Made by a program: the position numbers and the translations under genes. From the NCBI GenBank assembly GCA_012934845.2, contig WNNJ02002928.1, forward strand, positions 1-64,000: 64,000 nucleotides of DNA. The letters are read 5' to 3'. The notes beneath the pieces are model-generated. The model ran no database searches. It was not told where the DNA came from and saw only the letters and a program-made list of their open reading frames with translations. The stretch is from Pomphorhynchus laevis. Its lineage: Eukaryota; Acanthocephala; Palaeacanthocephala; Echinorhynchida; Pomphorhynchidae. Every line of letters begins with the position of its first letter. The first letter of the stretch is position 1. This document shows, in pieces, positions 45,216-56,639 of this stretch.

Positions 45216-46443
45216 TTGACTTTATTTTCGTCTTCTTGATGTTGTAACTCACGATCTGTAAGGTCTAGTGGTTTAATAATAATAAAAGGTTTATGCAGAT
45301 ACTTTATACCTTACTCCTGAAAGAACGATAATTCTTGTAAGAAGTAGATAATGCTATGTTTGTAGACATATGCATTACGACCAAAACATGTTCTGTTAGT
45401 GGTCTTATGAATATGGATTTGTACAAAAACCCAATATTCTCATATCTTAATAAAGAAGATACTCAGGTAAACGTATTTCAGTTGTAACCTGTCTTTATCA
45501 AGTTATGGTTAGTTAGTCTTAGTGTGATGATAATACATATTAGTCTAGAACACCTATAAGGAGTAAATATTAGGGTTTAAAAGAAGACCCTTACCAGTGT
45601 CTGGAACTAATATGCATTATTCTAGGAGGGCTACTCTGGGGCGTGTGCTATTTAAAAGTGCAGGTTGATCATACAACCTGAGTCTCACTTGACACCGTTT
45701 CTCAGAGTAACCGTTCCTAAACCCTCATCTACTAGAACTAACCCAAACAAAAACAACTTTCCCGCTAGCACAGAAAGAAAAAATAAAGTTCATTTTTATA
45801 TTTACAAGAACAAGAACTGAATCCTCTCATTTCTTCTTGAAGGATTTCACCGGCTTTCCTTGTTGTTGTCTTGTTAATAGTTCCTGCGTAGCGATTTGTG
45901 TGTAAGTTGGCACCATTTGGTAAGGCCTATTTAAGTCTAGGCATATCCGACTGGCAAACTCAGCTTCTACCCCAGTCACACAAGGCAACTGAGGAGCAAC
46001 CGTCTGCCATCCATGCGTAACAGCCACGTAGACCGTTACGACACGGCGAATGAAGATCTGGAACCATATTTTGCCGATATTGGCAACCAGATCTTTATCC
46101 GGCATGGCTTTGAGGATTCCATTGTACGCTGCTAACTCGTGGGTATCACAAGGCTTTGCACGATTGTTCGCTAGCGCTCCTTCTATCTTGTTTAGAATTT
46201 CTCTGATTTCGGCAACGTTGAAATCATTAGTGCATTCTTAGGCCATTGTTACATTAGGCACTAGCGTTCTGTGACTCTGGAGTTCAGCAACGTTCCTCCC
46301 CAGGCGTGATATCGCCGCAAGCATATTCTGCGTGAGTTGAACTTCTTGCTCCTGCATGCTATTCAAATTCCGAAAGACGGAAATAAGTTCAGAGTTGTCC
46401 GTGTTGAATAATCTCTAACTGCAAAAAATGCTATCTTCCAATC

Positions 46444-46508
46444 TGCTCTCGACGCTTACACCCACTATCTATCTTCAATTATCATCATTGATGTAAGCGT
46501 GGAGAGCA
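46444..46508. repeat. Hairpin in the middle of the fossil element
   Basis: TGCTCTCGACGCTTACA at 46444-46460 is complementary to TGTAAGCGTGGAGAGCA at 46492-46508, 16 of 17 positions, with a 31-nt spacer. It sits at the junction of internal repeats X and Y, between the minus-strand and plus-strand coding halves. It may be part of the element's regulatory or replication region. Confidence 0.75.
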
Positions 46509-49227
46509 GATCTGACAGTCGAAAGGCAAGTGGAATTATTTTCAAGAATATTATTTCAAGATTGGAAGCAAACCGGCAACAAAACATGTAAGTACACAGG
46601 TTTGGTTTTTATCGTCAGCTCAGTTATTACAACTGGCTGAAGAACTGCCTACGTTGTGCCATCTAAACCAGATGCATGAGCCGGAGTTATGTGTAGGGTC
46701 TATAAACTATCTCTAACACACGGTGCAGGAATTTCAAACAGCAGTTGATACACTGCTTGGAATTGGGTCAGACTCTGAACTACTTAAGACTGAACCTGCG
46801 TTACCTTTGCCGGGCGCAAATGCTGAGCCTTATACCTATATCCTAGTTAATCCAATTGGATTTTGAGGACTGGGAACAAGAGGCAATATATAGGGCTCAG
46901 CAGCATAGGGAATACAACGTATTCCCTACGCAATCTCGAAGGGCAGCTCAAGATTTACTTCTTGACTGGACATTTGAAACCTTTAAGCGGCAGAGCGGTA
47001 GGGGTATTGAGCAAAATAGTCGTCAACTCCCTATAGCTCATTTCCCTGCCGAATCTGTCAGGAATCTGATCCATCACTCCTTAGGTAGAGACCCTGGGAT
47101 GGTGCATGCAATTTTCTCGGTGATACCGGGTTTATTTCGGCCACCAATAAGAGACATTGTTAATCAGATATAAGGAGAGGACGAGTATGCAGTTCTACAA
47201 CGAAATCTCATACTCTTGATAAAGGGTCGGTTGACAGTAAACGAGTATATTGACATACTCAGTCAGCAAAACTCAACATCAATTGTCCTTGCGCACCAGG
47301 AGATGTTCATTGAACGAAACTTTGAAGACATTGATCTAGGATCTTTGTTAAGAGAGCTTGTTAGGCTACGATCTTCATCATACCCACGGCATCCTGAGGT
47401 AGCTGATGTGGCTGACATACCTCGACTTTTAGAACAAAGTCAAGCACCATGGCATATTCGGTCAATCTTCCGCCAGGGAGTACGAATTGAAGTTACGCCG
47501 GTGAGTTGGCACCGATGGCGATCAACCGTAAGTCCTGCACTTACAAAAGCCATTAGGTATCACATCAAAAATGCATTATAGCTCCTGTTCTACTGAGGAC
47601 TAAGCCACAATACTGTTCTAGGGTCTTCTTAATACCTAAGAAAGATTCCTACATACTTATATATGATGGGCGAATATGGGACGGGTGTAAAACCCTAGAT
47701 TTCTATCTGCCTTTTTATATATTAAGTTATGTATAGAGAACATGCTGTGTGCAAAAGCTGGTATGTGAAGATTGATTTTAAATCAATGTTCTATCAAATA
47801 CCACTATGCTCGGCCGATAGGATAAAACCAGCCTTTAAATACAATGGTAATTACTATCATTATAAGGTTGTTCTTTTCGATATACCTTGGGGACCCTTTT
47901 GGGCACAAATGATTGGCAATGCCATTACTCATTTTGCTCGAAAACAACGGATCGAAGCATGGACTCATATTGATGATATGATCATATTGCACGACTCTAA
48001 GGCGACATTAGCTTTAGCAGTCAGCAAGCTTCCGGCTCTCTGTAAAAGTGGAAATCTCTCTAAATCTAGATAAGTGCATCATATGCCCCCGCAAGAAAGT
48101 GACATTCTCGGGAGGCATTTGGTCGACAGAATGGGTACAGATTACCTCGGATGCGCTATCACGTTTTCGCGAGACTGTAGCCTATCTGAGGATTCTGAAG
48201 TCCCCTATTTATAGTCGCCAAGGGATGCGTTTGAGAGGTCTTATAAACTATTATTTGCCTTTCTTATCCATAGCGCACAAGCTCCTACACCAGGATGATC
48301 CTTGGCAATCCTGATTTTTGGAGTGGCTCATTGATAAATATCCCTTGATACTACCCAAGCAACATAAGGTATGCCACGAAAAGATCTTCATGGATGCCAC
48401 CCGAAATTAAATTGGGAAATATGAATTACCATATGAACTTCCAATTTTTGAGGCCGAATTATTAGCCGCTTGGTGTGGTCACAAACTGTACCCATACGCT
48501 GAAATATATACCGATAACAAAGGTGTATATCATTCGGTTCTCAAAGGGAGAGCGAACACGGGTCCAATGGGTAACATTTTCCCTTAGAACATGCATGGTA
48601 TACCTATACATTGGATACTTACTGCGTCTAACCCGTCTAATATACCTAGTCGCTGGTAAGAAACTGTCCTTTACTCTCTTTTTTGCTTGTTTCTTCCACT
48701 CTGACATCACAGCTATTACCCACGTAGCTACGTGTCTTCCGTGTCGAAACTATATAACTAGAATCACATGCGATGTCCTTTCGTCTGACAGTCGAAAGGC
48801 AAGTGGAATTATTTTCAAGAATATTTTTTCAAGATTGGAAACAAACCGGCAACAAAACATGTAAGTTTTCATAAACATTTTCATAAATTTCTAGAAACGA
48901 AAAAATATAGTGAAAAAGTTTTATTCCAAAAAGTAACAATATTTTGATATATCCTGCTACCATCTTCAGAAAATTACAAACGCTTCTTTAGCAAATTACA
49001 AACAGTTCTCTAAGAAATTTTAAACAGCATTGAGAAACTGTTTGCAACTTACTAAATATGATAACAGAAGCTATCGAAATATGGTGACTTTTTTAGAGTA
49101 AAGTTTCACTCATTTTCTTCGTTTCTATAAATTTATAAAATCATTCTTATCCCGATCATTTAAATGTTTTATTTTTACCAATATTATCATATTATTGTTT
49201 ATTAATCTCTTTCTTTATCTTAAATAG

Positions 49228-49385
49228 GATAAATCTCTTGTTCCTAAGCTTATTGACTCTGTTAGTGAAGACACATTTATTATACAGTACATATGCTCGG
49301 TTAACGCATTGATTGACAATTTTAACAATTATTCAACCAGAAGAGCAGCCCCAGCAAGATCTGACTTTAATTATACCATTAAACG
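49228..49385 (+). CDS. CADPS: CADPS homologue, exon 3
   Basis: DKSLVPKLIDSVSEDTFIIQ then YICSVNALIDNFNNYSTRRA and APARSDFNYTIKR. This aligns with the CADPS segment FPKFIAKDMENMYIEELRSS followed by VNLLMANLESL. The acceptor is CTTAAATAG, joined in frame (phase 0) to exon 2 with only one residue of length difference from vertebrates across the junction. The donor is AAACG|GTAAAT, leaving two bases (phase 2). Residues 684-736. Confidence 0.85.
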
Positions 49386-50763
49386 GTAAATCAATCTCAA
49401 CTGTTATTCTATTATTAATTTAAATTATCAAGGAATATTGAATCGTTGTTATTATTTCTACAACAAATATATGAAAGTATTCTTGTATAATTAATTTTTA
49501 TTGAATTCAAATAAATGCAAATTATTATCATGCCGTTATTGTTTTATTTGTTGAAGCATATGCAATGTCACTAAAATAAAGATCAATAAAAGTGTTACAA
49601 TTCGGTTAGCATGCACGATGCCACTTTATCTCATATATATCGTTGATATTTGAATTTACTGAATTAAATGATCACATTATAAGAAATATAAAACTTGGTT
49701 TAAATGCTACACATTTAATACCACCTGGTATAACTGATACAGGAATAGTTTTCTTTCGCTATGATTCAAATTTATTGTTTTCAAATTTTAATTATTTTGA
49801 CAACTTCTTATATGTTACACAGTAGATATTATGTATAATATAATAGTAGTATAATATATAGTAGTATATTATAGTAATATATTAGTAGTACAATATATTA
49901 ATATTCCACAGTATCTATTTTTGATGTACATTTGTTCAAGCGTGGCGTACTTACTGCACAGAGTGAACAGGAAATATACATTTTATCGAAATTTATATTC
50001 AACATGAACATGTATATTATAATTTTAATAGCTTAAAAATCTACTTAGTAGCTTTTTTATCACAATGTAGTCTCTAAAATATGGATTTAAAACCACAATT
50101 AAGTGATAAAATTAAAAATTAGTCAATACCTTGAAAGCATGTTGATGATATACAGTAAATCCCACTAACAGAAGTAAGCGAAATATCAATAAAATAATTT
50201 CTTCTTTTCTTTGATCCAGCTCCAATAATTATTTATTAATAATGGATCATTATCAATTATTTAAAATTTTGACTATCTATATATTGCTATCTATTTAAGA
50301 TATCGTTATAATTTTAAATAAATTTTTTCCAAACATAAAATTTTATTTAATAACTTATCTCAACAAAAGTGTCTATTGGCTAATAAATGAATAATATTTT
50401 GTACCATAAATAGAACAAAATATGTATAGTATACATATCCTATACATATGATATATTATATATATGATATATACTATATATCATATGTACTATCATGTAG
50501 TATACATATAATATACTATCAGATATTGTACCATCAATAATTTACAACTGAGTATCGACAGATTTAATTAATCAGATCACTTGACTGAAGCTACATATTT
50601 TGTATAATACAAATTAAAAAATTAAAATATCCTTATTTAAAAAAGAAATTTCATCACCCGTATTTTACGAACTGAAGAATAGAAAATATTAGAATGCATA
50701 CCATTTTGCAAGCTTACATTATTTAATAATATGCTTATTTTAAGTGTGCTTCAATTTCTTTAG
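49386..50763 (+). other. CADPS intron 3 (1.38 kb)
   Basis: AT-rich. 49825-49915 is an AT microsatellite (TAGTAGTATAATATA), 50430-50520 is palindromic ATATGATATATTATA sequence, and 50560-50640 resembles a scrap of the PLE-A 3' end (AATCAGATCACTTGACTGAA). No gene is seen. Confidence 0.7.
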
Positions 50764-50845
50764 TATCGAATTGATTAAACTTCAATGTGGGCATACAATA
50801 TCCAGAGCTAGTAAATTATCATGTGCTTTTAAAATGAAAGTAAAA
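50764..50845 (+). CDS. CADPS: CADPS homologue, exon 4 (27 codons)
   Basis: The acceptor TTTCTTTAG supplies a T that completes an Arg codon with exon 3. The frame then reads IELIKLQCGHTISRASKLSC, AFKMKVK, ending AAA|GTAAGTGC (strong donor, phase 0). It takes the place of the CADPS stretch leading into the C2-like domain (SKSDVVLSFTLEIVIMEV). Identity is low, so the assignment rests on phase, splice sites, length and position between two certain exons. Confidence 0.7.
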
Positions 50846-52095
50846 GTAAGTGCATATTAGTATTTACTCTTTGGTTATTTTGAATAATTGATTTTATGTA
50901 AAAACGATATAATTTTATGTGAATAAAATATCTATCTCATTGCAGTTCGTAAGGGAGACTAAAACATTCTAGCGATTTGAACGGTTGTTGTTTAGTCGTT
51001 TCTGCTATTTATCTCTGTCGATAATACTTCCTACTGCCAACTAGAGAGAAATACCGTGCTGTCCCATCGACGTTGATGCCGTTGGAATTTTGATAACAGC
51101 ACAGAGGCCCAACTACATAGGGCTACAAGCAATCTTACAAGTTAAATATATACTAAAGAAATCACCATCAATAATTGTTACTGCTTGTTGAATATAAACG
51201 TCTATTAACAGTAATATGACTGGCTTTTGGAAGAAAAGGATTATGCATCATATGCGTGACCGTTTTTGTACTATTCCTTTATAAAGATACGGTGTATTAT
51301 GCCGATTAATTATTTTAAATAACATGATATACTAATAATGTTGCCTTTAATACACATGATATACTAGTAATTCTGGGTATAATTTTCCTTATTATTTATA
51401 GATCATATTTGGCTATTTGATGAGTAACGAAATCAGTCTCAATCAGATCAATTAACTGAAACTGCATATTTTGTGTTATAAATAATTTAAAACTGGAAGC
51501 ATCTTAATATAAAATGGAGTTGTGACAACCTAGTATGTTCATGAACTCATTTATATATTATGGATAAGAATAAAGATTGAAAGTAATCAGTATGTTATCT
51601 GATTTCGGGTGTTAATCAAACGCATTAAGTATCGCAACATATTGTCAATGTGTAAAGATCATAAACAAAAGTAACTAACAAACAAAAGAACATGCTAAAT
51701 CAATTTAGAATGCATTTAGAATCCAATACTCGCAAGTTTGGTCTAGCGTTTTTATGTGCCTTTAGATACTCTCACTAGCGATTTTTACGTATTGACGGAG
51801 AGTTGCAAATTCAAAGGAAGCGTTTCATTTTTATAGATTAAGTTGTCCTATAATTAAAACTAGCATTTGCTAATAAGCTCCGTTGACATATTTGATAAAA
51901 CAACTTTCTTATATCCTGCCATATTTAAATTAATGGCCGTCGGTACATTAATCGTTCACTGTCTAATCATTCAACAGAATTATACGACGGCTTGAAGCCA
52001 ATATCAATTCTATTTTTGTTTTACTCATTTCTATTCGTCTAAGAAGTATATATAGTATTTACGTAATATATTACTAAATATCTACAAGAATTTAG
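50846..52095 (+). other. CADPS intron 4 (1.25 kb)
   Basis: AT-rich, with a possible PLE-A 3' scrap at 51435-51500 (AATCAGATCAATTAACTGAA). It ends CAAGAATTTAG. Nothing else is recognised. Confidence 0.65.
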
Positions 52096-52220
52096 ATACT
52101 ACTTCATCAAATTAAAGATATACCTGCTACATGGAACGGAAAATCTGTCTTTTGCACAATGCAGTTGGGTAATGAAAAACACAAGCTACGTACACAATCA
52201 GTGCCTGTAGAAAGACCAAT
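52096..52220 (+). CDS. CADPS: CADPS homologue, exon 5 (C2-like domain)
   Basis: ILLHQIKDIPATWNGKSVFC, TMQLGNEKHKLRTQSVPVER, P. It aligns with vertebrate [37 protein letters not shown], the first strands of the C2-like domain. The acceptor is GAATTTAG and the donor is CCAAT|GTGAGTTA, leaving two bases (phase 2) completed by exon 6. Residues 764-805. Confidence 0.88.
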
Positions 52221-52374
52221 GTGAGTTATCTATATTTGGTTTCAAAATAATACAAATGCTTTTTGTTTTATTTTGAGATATAAGATCTCTTATCAGATAA
52301 CGATTAATTTATACTTAAGTTCTCACAAATAAATGAAATATGTTGAATTTTTTATTTTTAACAAGTTAGTTCAA

Positions 52375-53110
52375 TTGATCAGATCAGCTAACTAAGTCTA
52401 CGTATTTAATATTATTTATAAATTAAAAATAATGTTAACTAAAATTCAAATAATTAAACAATAAGTAATTATAAATGATTAATAATTGTTATATAAGATT
52501 TTATATAAATTATTTCTAGTTAAAATTTAAAATTTAAATTTTAAATCAAAGTTCATTTTTTATGAATTGACTAATAAATAATATACTTTGTATTCGAATA
52601 AGGATTAGATGTCTTCAGGTGGAACTCCTGTGTTATAATGTTTCGAACCCTAACTACTCTACCCAACATAGCAGCGGGGCCAAGGGCCAAATACGTGCTA
52701 ATGACGTATTTCTTCTGATGAAATTTGATTATCTAGTATCTTATTCTAATAAAAAGTGCATTATTTAATATCCATAAAAATTTTCAGCTAATGATTTTTT
52801 ATTTTTAAAATAATTGTGTTGATTTATATATTTTACTATTTTCTGCTTGATGTTATTTTTATAGTAACCTAGTTTTAAATATGTATCTATTAAATTATTT
52901 AAATGATTTTGAAGGAAGCCAATATCATTACATATTGTTGCAATTCTTAAAATTTCATTATTTAATGTATTATATTTTATATTATATGGTATGCATGAAT
53001 GCTCATGCAAAAATATGTTTCTTGTAAATTTAAATATGTCATCTTTACGGTATAAATTAATAGTAGTTTTAGTAAATGTTAATTTAATGTTCATATCTAG
53101 ATATACACCT
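52375..53110 (-). mobile_element. PLE-A copy: RT thumb and complete 3' unit
   Basis: Minus strand. 53094-52765 encodes 109 codons of the PLE RT end: NIKLTFTKTTINLYRKDDIF, KFTRNIFLHEHSCIPYNIKY, ILRIATICNDIGFLQNHLNN, YYKNNIKQKIVKYINQHN. This matches the PLE pattern DxxISVTxxxISTKxYDKRD...FPHxxxxIPxxxxYGxxxSQLxRxARxC. The 3' unit follows down to about 52375, with TTCGAAAC and CCTGAAGAC in place of CTGATGAC. It carries no GIY-YIG domain. Confidence 0.82.
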
Positions 53111-53219
53111 TCTTTATCATTAATATTGGTTTTGTTAAGAATATGGCTTTCTGGATAAATGTGCTCACTAATTGAATAAAAATTATTAGAGTTAAATAGT
53201 TTAACTAGAACTAAGAAGA

Positions 53220-55505
53220 AAATAATTCTCTTTATTTAAAAAATAAAATATTTCGATAACTCTCGTTTCATCATCAGGATTACAATAAAATGTTCACAAA
53301 AATTCGATTTTCAACATTTATGCAAAAATACAAGCATTAATGTGCCCTGCAAAATCATAAAAAGCAAAATCATAAAACAAGTGAAAAAACAAACGAATTG
53401 AAAAATTAAAATAATGTGATATTAGAATAATTAATTATAATTTAAGTTAAGGCTGAAATCAGATTTATTATTAAGCATTAAATTAAGTTCGTTTTAGACA
53501 AAATACGGAATAATGCGAGATAGCAAGTTACTTTCAAATGATAAAATAAATGCATATTCGAAATCAATAAAATGGCTCAAACACGCAAAATGCTGAGCAA
53601 CAGCACTAAAAGTGGGTTCCTTATGTACATTATAACTATGTTGTTTAATACGTTTAACAAAACCTTGACCGATTTGACCAACATTTACCTGCTTGCATTC
53701 TTTACAATATATCATATAAACAATATCATATTTGTTACAATCAGGCTTACGTTTAAATAAGTTGTGACGCTTAGGTATTTTCTGTTAAAAATGTGCACTT
53801 TCTTACTATTTTTATGTTATTGTTAATAAACTTTGAAAACACTGAATTCCACTTGTTACTAACAAAAGGCATTTTTCTATATAATGTAATCTTTTTTTAT
53901 GAACAAAACTTTATTTCAAGGCATTATAGATTTAAACTTAGTCTTCTTTAAAGCCAAAATCGGAAAACCACATTTTAATAAACTATGTATAAAATCCATT
54001 TCTTTTTCACAAAATAAGTGATATTTAGAACAGATAATCCTGCAACGTAGGTAATGTGACTTAGCAGCGGAAATCAGCTATTTAGTTAACAAATTTGAGA
54101 TCCACAAAATTATATCACGCCTTGTACAAACTTTATGATATGCATCTGTTTTAAGTATAGAATGATCAACCCGCTTAATCAAGACATCGAGAAAAGGAAT
54201 ACCCATGTCCCATCTAGGAGAAATGCACCACCAAATTCGAGAATCCTTAGAATTTAGCGTATGGGTAAGGAAATCCTGTGTAACGCCATTCTGAGCAATC
54301 AAAACTACGTCGTCAATATTGCGAAACCACCTGACAACTTCATCAATACTATAGACAAAAGAATTTTCCCAATTCCTCATGTATAATTCGGACAATGCAG
54401 GAGCAAGAGGGTTGCTCATTGCAAAGCCATCGATCTGATCCCACATTTCTTGGATAAATCTTCTTGGATAAAAGTAACATCACAAAGTGGGTTTAGAGCT
54501 ATTATATCAGCAGCAATGTTTATAGCTGTAGAGGGAGGTGGTATCATCTGTAAACAGTGAATGTTCAAGAGCGTTGTATCTAGGAATTAAACGAGAGGAG
54601 TGAGGTCCATCTTTAATATATGAGAAATGACCACCAATAAAGCTTTTTTATCGGTAAATCATAATAAAGCTCTTTGCATATGAAGACAAAGTTATTACTA
54701 GCTTTATCAATAGTTATAATTATATAGCAAATATAATTATTTGCTAATAATTATAATTATAATTATTAGCAAATTCTGTATACATATCTTTATTAATTTG
54801 ATCTTTCCTTTTATAACTGTTTCTTATTTTCATCTTCTTTTTAATTTTAACTAATTTATAAGTTTTGCAAATGTTTATCTTTAATGTATTTAAGCTTTCA
54901 CATTAATCAGCTTACCAAAGTAAGCATTTAAGTCTTTACATAACGCAATTGCATTCTGTTTCTATAATGTTTCTAATATTATCGTTACTTATTAATTTCA
55001 ATTCTTTAATATAATTGCAAATCTATTTGATCAAAGATGAATTAAATGATTATTTCAAATTAGTTTATGACCGCTTTTACTCTTTTATGCTAATAATTAT
55101 TTCATGATTCCGAGAAGCAAGCAAAATTTTTCGTCCTAATGGCGGTAACAGCTTATACCTTATTTTGGAATATATTTACTTAAATCTGACTCTATTATTT
55201 CTTTACTTTTAGAATTATTTAAAAATCCGGCTATATTTATGTTATCTATACATTTATTAATGAAGTTTATGGTAAATGTATATTTTCTATTGTTATTATT
55301 AACATTTATTGTACGATTATAGTATTTTGTATTACAATAACTGTCTATTATACAACTTAGCCTATCATAGTCGTTAATTAATTTTTGATTTATTGAACAT
55401 ATGATATCTTTAGAAAAACTTCTTATATTTACATAAAATCTTTTAGCTTATTATCACTTAAAAGTTGTTTTAATAGTTCTAATTGTTCATACATATACAT
55501 ATTTT
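53220..55505 (-). mobile_element. PLE-B copy with GIY-YIG endonuclease and 3' hammerhead-like motif
   Basis: Minus strand, 5' to 3'. An N-terminal PLE region at about 55505-54650 includes INVNNNNRKYTFTINFINKC and IDKASNNFVFICKELYY. The RT palm end at 54446-54078 has DGFAMSNPLAPALSELYMRN, VVRWFRNIDDVVLIAQ with the catalytic DD, and WDMGIPFLDVLIKR. The GIY-YIG region at 53715-53494 has MIYCKECKQVNVGQIGQGFV, KRIKQHSYNVHKEP, then AQHFACLSHFIDFEYAFI. The region with motif A is missing and there are many stops. After the endonuclease come CCTGATGATGAAAC...TCGAAATATT at about 53285-53250 and TTCTTCTTAGTTC, as in the 17.0-kb copy. Confidence 0.8.
54739..54774. repeat. Perfect 36-bp palindrome
   Basis: ATTTGCTAATAATTATAA followed by its exact reverse complement, TTATAATTATTAGCAAAT, with no spacer. 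It lies inside the PLE-B copy. Perfect palindromes of this length are unlikely by chance, even in AT-rich DNA. Confidence 0.85.
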
Positions 55506-55706
55506 TTAATATTTTCTATTATATTTTTTAAATATTTTTTTATTACAACGACAAATCTCTAGCACTAAAACTTTGAAAATATCAATGCTATTGTCAGCAA
55601 AGCAAAATATTATAAACTGTTCATGTGATATGTAATTATATATATTTTCTACTAATTCAGTAATCGTTTTGCTATTTAAAATGCACGTGCATTTATCTGA
55701 TTTTAG

Positions 55707-55818
55707 ATTCGAATGCGAAGCAGATTTTTCAACTCGCTGCATTATTCCGTGTTTGAAAATTAAACTCTATGTGGATTCTGCTAAAGTTTTGAATATCAAT
55801 TACATTAAACTCGCAAAG
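55707..55818 (+). CDS. CADPS: CADPS homologue, exon 6 (C2-like domain, end)
   Basis: A completes the Ile codon left by exon 5; then FECEADFSTRCIIPCLKIKL, YVDSAKVLNINYIKLAK. It aligns without a gap to vertebrate QWGTQGDFTTTHPLPVVKVK, LFTESTGVLALEDKELGR. The acceptor is TCTGATTTTAG and the donor is GCAAAG|GTTAGA (phase 0). GTTAGA is a less usual donor, but the next exon joins in frame. Residues 805-842. Confidence 0.85.
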
Positions 55819-56639
55819 GTTAGACACTTAGTCTTCATATTATCAGTTATACATTAACAATTAAATTTGTTTTGCATCATACGAATAAATATTACTCGGC
55901 TAGGATACTTACTATTTAACCTAAAATTATACATAATTGTTATTAATTAATCGATACTAATTTGTCAATAGTTCAAAGAATGAATCAACACATTCAGTTT
56001 CTAATAACTCAACGCATGAAGGCATAAGGTATAGCATGGATTGCTTTTTGACTTAAAAGGGTTGATGATACGATAACTGCAAAGTACCTTGTATTAGCTG
56101 ATAATTTTAATATTAAGAGTTTACATTTAAATATATTATTACAAAGTATATTATTTGGATGTCGTGTATCATTTATCGTTTTTATTCAATCGTTTATATA
56201 TTTGACAAAATATCACCATTTAAAATAAATTTTTAAATCAATATATTATTTGAAATCCGTCGGGTGTTTATAATTTACCAGTCCTTTTGATATTTAGTTG
56301 AAGTTAAAGGGGTTTCTCGAAAGCAAAAATTTAGCAATTACGTAATTCTAATAGGAAAACGTTAATATAATTTATTTTACTTAGTATTTCGATGAATTAT
56401 GTAATTATCAAAAGCCTTGATAAAATCCTTTATTCTCCTGCTTTATCAAATTGTGCAAAACTTGTTAAATCATGTATCACGTACTTTCCGACTATATGAG
56501 AAGTGGATCAGAACCATGACACACGGCTGTTAGATAAATTGATCAAAAAATAGTAAAAAATTGTGATTCTTTAAAATATGTAATAGAAGTTGTATATCTG
56601 TTTTTTAGGCATTATTAATTATCCACACTAGAAAAAAAT

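Larger units (their letters stand above)
44347..48864 (+). mobile_element. Fossil retroelement with pararetrovirus/DIRS-type RT-RNase H, split and inverted end repeats
   Basis: Bounded on the left by an inverted copy of a ~75-80-bp repeat Y (44347-44421; Y is CTGACAGTCGAAAGGCAAGT...AACAAAACATGT) and on the right by Y at 48785-48864. A third Y lies internally at 46512-46592. A second repeat X (CTATCTTCCAATCTGCTCTC) is direct at 44475-44505 and 46431-46463. The order X...XY...Y is the split-direct-repeat layout of tyrosine-recombinase (DIRS-order) elements. Parts: an opposite-strand polar reading frame (about 46430-45827), then on the plus strand a gag-like region (about 46856-47581) and an RT-RNase H region (about 47600-48660). 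The RT has an IDD box and an FYQIPL motif; the RNase H part has FEAELLAA and YTDN. I see no recombinase or integrase. It is broken, with more than five interruptions, and carries an inserted LINE fragment, so it is fairly old. Confidence 0.6.
42257..49227 (+). other. CADPS intron 2 (~7 kb), packed with retroelements
   Basis: It holds a LINE-3 remnant (42950-43480), an RTE-type fragment on the minus strand (43600-44325), the fossil DIRS-like element (44347-48864) and an RTE-type fragment on the plus strand inside it (44680-45215). The remaining parts (42257-42940 and 48865-49227) are AT-rich with nothing recognised. The intron ends TTTATCTTAAATAG. Confidence 0.75.
52221..55706 (+). other. CADPS intron 5 (3.5 kb) holding two PLE copies
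   Basis: It begins GTGAGTTATC and ends TCTGATTTTAG. A PLE-A copy (52375-53110) and a PLE-B copy (53220-55505), both on the minus strand, fill nearly all of it. The remaining ~150 bp at the left and ~200 bp at the right are AT-rich. Confidence 0.75.
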
